Assembly: GCA_934101745.1 (NCBI GenBank)
Contig: CAKOSD010000020.1
Location: 1-11,534 of the forward strand
Reading direction: 5' to 3'
DNA length: 11,534 nucleotides
Source: an uncultured Bacilli bacterium
GTDB taxonomy: Bacteria > Bacillota_I > Bacilli_A > RF39 > UBA660
Positions 7,651-11,534 of this stretch are shown piece by piece (the first letter of the stretch is position 1; every line of letters begins with the position of its first letter). The notes under the pieces were generated by a model. It was not told the origin of the DNA and did not search any database. It saw only the letters and a program-made list of their open reading frames with translations. A program made the translations under genes and the position numbers.

Positions 7651-7710
7651 ATAAGTCTTATGAAACACATATCGCGAATTGTGAGGAATGTAATCATAAG
7701 ACTTATTTTT
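7651..7710 (+). promoter_or_regulatory. 13-bp inverted repeat of two palindromic boxes followed by T5
   Basis: ATAAGTCTTATGA (7651-7663) and TCATAAGACTTAT (7694-7706) are perfect inverted copies separated by 30 bases. Each arm itself contains the odd palindrome ATAAG-W-CTTAT. T7706-T7710 follows the right arm. The layout fits either paired operators for a dimeric regulator just downstream of the promoter, or a leader terminator/attenuator, or a short RNA of about 80 nt. A second 7-bp inverted repeat (TCTGCTG 7714-7720, CAGCAGA 7749-7755) lies next to it. Confidence 0.5.
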
Positions 7711-7800
7711 CCCTCTGCTGTAATGATGTAAAGCAATATTAAAGCTATCAGCAGAAAGGAACTGACGATAAATATGGATGTTATTATGAAATGCTATCCC

Positions 7801-7925
7801 GTAGGGATAGGCAAGCATATTGTTTGTATAGACGCCGACCGCAAAGGGGACGCCGCCATACAAACAGTTTGTCGGGGCGAACCCCGAACCCCAATTAAAT
7901 TTACCGTGGTGTGTTCCACAGAATG
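7801..7925 (+). other. Probable origin of transfer (oriT) region
   Basis: This dense cluster of inverted repeats sits just upstream of mobC and the relaxase. TGTTTGTAT (7821-7829) and ATACAAACA (7858-7866) form a 9-bp perfect repeat enclosing two direct copies of GACGCCG (7831-7837, 7849-7855). TCGGGG-CGAA-CCCCGA (7872-7887) is a perfect 6-bp hairpin with a tetraloop, and GTGG/CCAC (7906-7919) is another small stem. Position and structure fit the nic region of a MOBP relaxase; the nick site itself cannot be pinned. A 50-codon frame (7774-7926) crosses it but shows no sign of being a gene beyond being open. Confidence 0.6.
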
Positions 7926-7959
7926 AGAGGTATTAACTAAAACAGACAACAAAACGAAA

Positions 7960-8253
7960 ATGGTAGCGATGCGTTTTCGTGAGAGCGATTATGCTACTAT
8001 CAAGAAAAAATCAAATAAAGCAAATATGAACTTCACCGAGTTTGTAACTGCTTCGGCGTTAAATAAGCCGATAACCGTAATTGACGGACTTGACGATGTT
8101 CTGAAAGAGCAGAAAGCTATCGGGCGAAATCTTAATCAGTTGACAACACTCTGCAATATGGGCAAAATCGTCTGTACCGACCTAACCGAATTGATCCAGC
8201 AATACGGCGAGGTGTACGGCAAAATCAGCGATCTTGTGGGGAGGTGTGGATAA
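7960..8253 (+). CDS. mobC: MobC-like relaxosome accessory protein
   Basis: This 97-aa protein carries an N-terminal ribbon-helix-helix-like segment (VAMRFRESDYATIKKKS, then MNFTEFVTASAL) and the C-terminal pattern IGRNLNQLTTLCNMGKI that is typical of MobC-type relaxosome proteins, which help the relaxase bind and open oriT. It lies directly after the oriT-like region. Its TAA overlaps the relaxase ATG (TAATG), so translation is coupled. The ATG at 7960 lacks a good ribosome site. A GAGAGG lies about 30 bases upstream, and the frame is open back through LTKTDNKTK, so the original start may have been a lost ATG near 7936, with the present one a fallback. The family call is good; the start is uncertain. 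Confidence 0.8.
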   Translation: MVAMRFRESDYATIKKKSNKANMNFTEFVTASALNKPITVIDGLDDVLKEQKAIGRNLNQLTTLCNMGKIVCTDLTELIQQYGEVYGKISDLVGRCG

Positions 8254-9602
8254 TGGCAACCTTTACTGCAATCCTCGAAAAAACGCAGAATGCGACCGCT
8301 ATGAAACGAGTCATAGATTATGTGATACAGGATAAGAAAACCATATATAACGGCATAAAACTTGTCGGCGGTCAGAATTGTGTTCCCGAATCAGCTTATC
8401 AAGAATTTATGGCAACCAAACATCAATACGGCAAAGCCACCGGCGTGTTCTTTAAACAGTATGTGCAGTCTTTCAAACCGGACTGCGGTACAACTCCGCA
8501 GATGATACACCAAATCGGATTGGAAACCGCAAAAGTGTTTGACGGCTATGAGGTGCTTGTGGCAACACACATTGACCGTGACCATTGGCATAATCATTTT
8601 GTCGTAAATTCCGTAAGCTGTGAAACAGGCTTAAAAATCCAAATCAATGAAAAAGGCTTGGAAGAATTACGGCACAAGTCGGACGAAATCTGTCAGCAGT
8701 TTGGGTTGGAAATTCTTGCTCCGTATCAAAAACCGAAATAGCGGTCTTTGAATCAGCGAGAATACCGAGCAGCCTTGCGTGGTAACAGCAAAAAACTAAA
8801 GCTGACAAACGCCATTGATTATGCGGTTGCTATGAGCCGAACGAAACAGCAGTTTACAGACCAAATGCAAAAACTCGGATACGGTGTAAAGTGGATAGAC
8901 CGTTACAAATATATCACTTACACCACACCGGACGGACAGCGGTTCAGAGATAACCGCTTGTTAGAGGACAAATATTTAAAGAAAAATATAGAGGAATTAT
9001 TTGCTTATGAATACAGCGCAGTTAAAACAAATCAATCAAATACAAACCATAACCGAACAGACAGTATCAGCCTTGACCGAGCCGATACAACCGCAATATT
9101 TGATGCTCAAGCCGGAGCAGTACAATCTGTTGGCGGAGAATATTTCAACGATTGGGAACGCCATTGTCGAGAACACGGATTTGATATCCGAATTGCCGAC
9201 GCATCAGGACTTGAACGATTTAGCAGTACGAGTACTCAGACCGTATGCAGTAGAAATGAAAGAAACGGCATCGAGCAAAATGAACTCGATTCAGTATTCC
9301 GTAGAGGACAAATTGTTGAAGCAGACAGCGATTTTGGAAAAGTCAATCCAATCGGAACTGCGGAATATGATGACGGAATTGAAAGCGAAAGATTTGACAC
9401 CCTGGAAGTTGAAACTGAAATGGATACTGACTGGGGCGATATTGCCGTCAACACTGCTTATCTGGCAGCTGATTTGCAGATGATGTTCGGAGGTACGGAT
9501 GACAGAAAACCGCAGAAAAAGAAAACTGTCCGTGAGCGCAACCACGGACAGAAGAAAAAAGAAGATCAAAGCCCAATCAATGACTTTGAAATGACAATGT
9601 AA
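8253..9602 (+). pseudogene. mobA: MOBP-type relaxase (Relaxase/Mobilization nuclease), interrupted by an in-frame TAG
   Basis: Relaxases nick oriT, bind the 5' end covalently and pilot the strand in conjugative transfer. The N-terminal 162 residues hold the nuclease domain: candidate catalytic Tyr23 (DYVIQDKK) and the metal-binding histidine motif HIDRDHWHNHFVVNSV (106-121). Codon 163 is TAG (8739-8741), where AAG or CAG is expected (PYQKPK*RSLNQREYRAA). The same frame then runs on to TAA at 9602, so a single substitution splits a 449-codon gene into fragments 8253-8741 and 8748-9602. The second part has the expected linker (REYRAALRGNSKKLKLTNAIDYA, read in two halves) and a charged, repeat-poor tail. 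The start is ATG 8253, with GGGGAGG 8 bases upstream. The truncated product keeps the nuclease motifs, so residual activity is possible. The 3' part overlaps another frame (see 9007-9483). Confidence 0.88.
9007..9483 (+). CDS. MobB-like membrane-anchored protein nested in the relaxase gene
   Basis: This 158-aa protein is read in the +1 frame relative to the relaxase and lies wholly inside its 3' end. It looks like real protein: a Gln/Thr-rich helical N-terminus (MNTAQLKQINQIQTITEQTV), a long amphipathic, probably coiled-coil middle with almost no rare residues, and one C-terminal hydrophobic helix (WILTGAILPSTLLIWQLI, about 140-157) that would anchor it in the membrane. The ATG at 9007 has AGAGGA about 11 bases upstream; a TTG at 9001 is an alternative. 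It stops at TGA 9481-9483. In RSF1010 and ColE1-type plasmids mobB is likewise nested out of frame in mobA and is a small membrane protein, so the arrangement mobC-mobA-mobB matches. Homology to those MobB proteins is not claimed. Confidence 0.6.
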   Translation: MNTAQLKQINQIQTITEQTVSALTEPIQPQYLMLKPEQYNLLAENISTIGNAIVENTDLISELPTHQDLNDLAVRVLRPYAVEMKETASSKMNSIQYSVEDKLLKQTAILEKSIQSELRNMMTELKAKDLTPWKLKLKWILTGAILPSTLLIWQLICR

Positions 9603-9643
9603 AGGAGGACTGCTCGACAACAAAATGACAGCTGTGTTGCCTT

Positions 9644-9814
9644 ATGGCAGCAAACAAATGCAATATACCAAGACACGAATTGGAAACACTCGCACGGCAC
9701 TTCCTTCCGCAAATCCAAGCCTTCTTTGAGAGCGAAGAGGGACGAAAGGAATATGAGGACTTGAAGGCTGAACAAGCCGCATTAAAGGCACAGACTGCCG
9801 ATAAAACGGCTTAA
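9644..9814 (+). CDS. Small helical protein of the mobilisation module, 56 aa
   Basis: The frame begins MAANKCNIPRHELETLAR and continues HFLPQIQAFFESEEGRKEYE before a Lys/Ala/Gln-rich helical tail, ending at TAA 9812-9814. From memory, similar short acidic-helical proteins sit between relaxase and recombinase genes of clostridial mobilisable elements; their function is unknown to me. A good ribosome site (AAAGGAGG at 9601-9608) lies 35 bases before this ATG, too far for normal use. The ATG correctly spaced from it (9625) opens a different 34-codon frame ending at 9729 that does not look like protein. Either translation reaches 9644 by coupling or reinitiation, or the start has been damaged. 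A strong terminator follows 6 bases after the stop. Confidence 0.6.
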   Translation: MAANKCNIPRHELETLARHFLPQIQAFFESEEGRKEYEDLKAEQAALKAQTADKTA

Positions 9815-9820
9815 AACGCG

Positions 9821-9862
9821 TACAAGGGCAGAGAATGAAAGCTCTCTGCCCTTGTATTTTTT
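9821..9862 (+). terminator. Strong Rho-independent terminator of the mob operon
   Basis: A perfect 14-bp stem (9821-9834 with 9843-9856) with an 8-base loop is followed by T9857-T9862. It separates the convergent mob operon and SEFIR gene; the T-tract overlaps the SEFIR stop codon (9863-9861). Confidence 0.9.
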
Positions 9863-11279
9863 AATTAAGTGTGCCAATCTCATCTGATTTTATCGCAGTT
9901 AATATTACAGGCGCTGAGTAAAAAGATTCTGAATAAGACATCCTTCTATCAAATGGTTGTTTCTCTATAACTGCTTTTAACTCATCAATTGTTCTAACGC
10001 CAAACAACGGCATTATTTTTTCGCAATATTGTTTTGATTTTAGTTTTTGCCAAAGTGACTGAACATGCTCATGATAAACATAAGAGTTTGGAAACCAATA
10101 GTCAGATTCTTCATCACGTATATCTAATACGCCTCCTAATTGATAAAGAACTATATCTGCATTAGATAATGTATCCTTTGTCAAAATCGGTTTCTTTTCT
10201 CTTTCTACCAGTATTTGACCGGATAATGTAATCTTATTTTTAAATTGCGAATTTTGCTTACAATGCCCTTCTATAGTCCTAAAATACTTTCTAAACTTAA
10301 AGTAAGAGTAAGGTTTTACAGAATTATTATAATAAGAATCTCTTAAGAAATAGGTGTGACAAACTATGTCATGTAACGCTTTGAATTTTTCATAATGAAG
10401 AAGAATTGCTGTGCATGTAATTAACATTTCCCATATTATATAATCATAAAGTTCGAAATCAGCATCACAGTAACTTCTCTTTTGACTTGCATCATGCAAA
10501 TCATTATACAAGGATTCGATCAACGTACATATAGTGCTGCTTATTTCCAACGAACTGTATATTAACGCTTCGCAAAAACTAACAAATACATCTCTCAATG
10601 GTTTAGTCGAGTCAATTGCAGGCAACAATGAATCCAAATCTGATGCTTCGAAACTCTTGGCAGTCTCAACAAATTGTTCGATGCCTTTTTTTAACAAAAA
10701 ATCTGCCTTGGCCGTGTTGCCACCCGTATAGCCTCTGATTTGTTTAACCGTATCGCGAAGTGCAGACAAATCAACCGTATCATTTTCTAACCACTCTGGT
10801 TGTGATCCTAACGCAGGTTTTTTGAATAGGGGCTTTTCATAAATGTTACGGAGTAATTTCTCATATTCGGTTTCATATCGGTCATCTTCAGTAGATAAAT
10901 CTATGTAAATGCGAGATTTTATGTAGTGGGGACAATATGCTTTATTGTTTTCGTCAACTTCAAAAATTATTGGAATGAACTTTTCTTGCTTAACTTGTCC
11001 GTATACTTCCTGTGAAATAATTACGGTTTCGTCGCCAACCCCACCTTCTCGATTATTTGCTTTTTCAGCATAAGTTTTATCGCATATAATTAAAACTCTG
11101 TCAATTGTATCATCATTAACAGACTGTTCCATAAAAGCGTATTTGTCTTGTCCTTCTTTTAAATCATAAACATCAAGAACAACATCTATGCCGTTTGCAA
11201 TAAGGCGTTCTGCCAATTCGACTACACGTTCTTGAACTGCCCAAGAATATGAAATAAAGACCTTTTTATTATTGGCCAT
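9861..11279 (-). CDS. SEFIR/TIR-domain protein, probable single-gene anti-phage defence
   Basis: This 472-aa protein has an N-terminal SEFIR/TIR-like domain (about residues 5-110): KVFISYSW, then GIDVVLDVYDLKEGQD, DRVLIICDKTY and GGVGDETVIISQEVY. Candidate catalytic acids are Glu84 and Glu91, by analogy with TIR NADases; which one acts cannot be told here. A linker (EKPLFKKPALGSQPEWL) leads to a C-terminal region of about 310 residues, helical, with no recognised motif, likely the sensor. Bacterial SEFIR and TIR proteins can sense phage and deplete NAD+. The ATG at 11279 is chosen because GGAG lies 8 bases upstream; the GTG at 11288 overlaps that site. A promoter stands at 11310-11338, so it is its own transcription unit, convergent with the mob operon. 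It stops at TAA inside the mob terminator tract. Confidence 0.88.
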   Translation of the reverse strand: MANNKKVFISYSWAVQERVVELAERLIANGIDVVLDVYDLKEGQDKYAFMEQSVNDDTIDRVLIICDKTYAEKANNREGGVGDETVIISQEVYGQVKQEKFIPIIFEVDENNKAYCPHYIKSRIYIDLSTEDDRYETEYEKLLRNIYEKPLFKKPALGSQPEWLENDTVDLSALRDTVKQIRGYTGGNTAKADFLLKKGIEQFVETAKSFEASDLDSLLPAIDSTKPLRDVFVSFCEALIYSSLEISSTICTLIESLYNDLHDASQKRSYCDADFELYDYIIWEMLITCTAILLHYEKFKALHDIVCHTYFLRDSYYNNSVKPYSYFKFRKYFRTIEGHCKQNSQFKNKITLSGQILVEREKKPILTKDTLSNADIVLYQLGGVLDIRDEESDYWFPNSYVYHEHVQSLWQKLKSKQYCEKIMPLFGVRTIDELKAVIEKQPFDRRMSYSESFYSAPVILTAIKSDEIGTLN

Positions 11280-11309
11280 ATCATTCACTCCAATTCGTTT
11301 CTTTTTAAC

Positions 11310-11338
11310 ATTTTACCACAAAACAGTTAATTATTCAA
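11310..11338 (-). promoter_or_regulatory. Promoter of the SEFIR gene
   Basis: On the minus strand, TTGAAT (11338-11333) and TAAAAT (11315-11310) are separated by exactly 17 bases, about 30 bases upstream of the start codon. Confidence 0.7.
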
Positions 11339-11346
11339 CCGAACAA

Positions 11347-11378
11347 TAGAAAAAGGGCATCTGTGATAGATACCCTTT
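11347..11378 (-). terminator. Terminator downstream of tRNA-Trp
   Basis: An 11-bp stem (11352-11362 with 11368-11378) with a 5-base loop pairs completely only in minus-strand RNA, where one pair is U-G. It is followed on that strand by TTTTCT. The direction fits transcription from the tRNA gene. Confidence 0.7.
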
Positions 11379-11406
11379 ATAATATTAGTGTGTTGATATA
11401 AAAACA

Positions 11407-11453
11407 ATAAATCCGAACGCATCACCTATCACGGTAATGAAGTTCGGATTTAT
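11407..11453 (-). repeat. Long hairpin immediately 3' of tRNA-Trp
   Basis: ATAAATCCGAAC (11407-11418) and GTTCGGATTTAT (11442-11453) form a perfect 12-bp inverted repeat. Its 23-base interior also folds on the minus strand (CATTACC with GGTGATG, one U-G pair), giving one nearly continuous stem. It begins 7 bases after the tRNA 3' end. It may be a processing or stability stem, or an attachment/recombination site; no T-tract adjoins it. Confidence 0.6.
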
Positions 11454-11459
11454 CGCACT

Positions 11460-11534
11460 TGGCAGGGGCAGAAGGACTTGAACCCTCGGCACGCGGTTTT
11501 GGAGACCGCTGCTCTACCAACTGAGCTATACCCC
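11460..11534 (-). tRNA. tRNA-Trp (anticodon CCA), first base beyond the window
   Basis: Read on the minus strand, the window edge gives GGGGTA of the acceptor arm. The D arm is GCTC-AGTTGGTA-GAGC, the anticodon stem-loop GCGGT-CTCCAAA-ACCGC with anticodon CCA, the T arm GAGGG-TTCAAGT-CCTTC, and the acceptor 3' strand TGCCCCT-G with encoded CCA (11462-11460). Pairing of the 3' strand requires one more 5' base, A, which would be position 11535. The sequence resembles the Bacillus subtilis tRNA-Trp. The CCA anticodon reads UGG only. Confidence 0.95.

Noticed and set aside
7624..7863. Minus-strand 79-codon frame over the promoter and oriT region.
   Set aside because: It crosses the inverted repeats, has no ribosome site and its composition follows the repeats.
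7774..7926. Plus-strand 50-codon frame (MDVIMKCYPVGIGKH...) with AAAGGA upstream.
   Set aside because: It coincides with the oriT-like repeats, and the ribosome site is 13 bases away; a real peptide is possible but not supported.
1..11534. CRISPR array or rRNA genes.
   Set aside because: No regularly spaced direct repeats and no rRNA-like segments were seen; the only tandem repeat is the 12-bp pair at 630-653.

Overview
The window looks like part of a mobile, defence-carrying island in a low-GC Bacillota genome, probably a gut-type Clostridia. The host call rests on the AT-rich sequence, strong Shine-Dalgarno and TTGACA/TATAAT-type sites, a tnpX-like large serine recombinase, a mobilisation module of a type common in Clostridia, and a tRNA-Trp resembling the Bacillus form. 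No species can be named from the sequence alone.

Layout, left to right. (1) 2-550 (+) is the catalytic C-terminus of a tyrosine integrase cut by the window edge, followed by a terminator and a tandem 12-bp repeat. (2) 774-2256 (-) is a large serine recombinase broken by an in-frame TGA and a one-base frameshift. (3) 2256-3348 (-) is a broken gene of unknown family with a weak nuclease-like motif, and 3359-3544 (-) is an excisionase-type HTH protein. (4) 3712-5508 and 5524-7488 (-) are an apparently intact type IIS restriction-modification pair closely resembling R.FokI and the two-domain M.FokI. (5) 7500-7960 is a divergent intergenic region with promoters in both directions, a pair of palindromic boxes and an oriT-like set of inverted repeats. 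(6) 7960-9814 (+) is a mobilisation operon: a MobC-like protein, a MOBP-type relaxase with an in-frame TAG, a small membrane-anchored ORF nested out of frame in the relaxase 3' end, and a 56-aa protein, closed by a strong terminator. (7) 9861-11279 (-) is a SEFIR/TIR-domain protein, probably a stand-alone anti-phage gene. (8) 11460-11534 (-) is tRNA-Trp(CCA), lacking only its first base.

Taken together, the transfer and integration genes (relaxase, serine recombinase) carry stop codons or frameshifts, while the restriction-modification pair and the SEFIR gene have open frames and recognisable promoters or ribosome sites. I infer an element that was once mobilisable and is now losing mobility but keeping its defence cargo. 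Base composition changes between modules by eye: the R-M genes are very AT-rich and the mob genes clearly less so, which fits a mosaic origin. The points most worth follow-up are the paired GGATG sites in the methylase leader, the nested mobB-like gene, and the HTH/nuclease-like operon.
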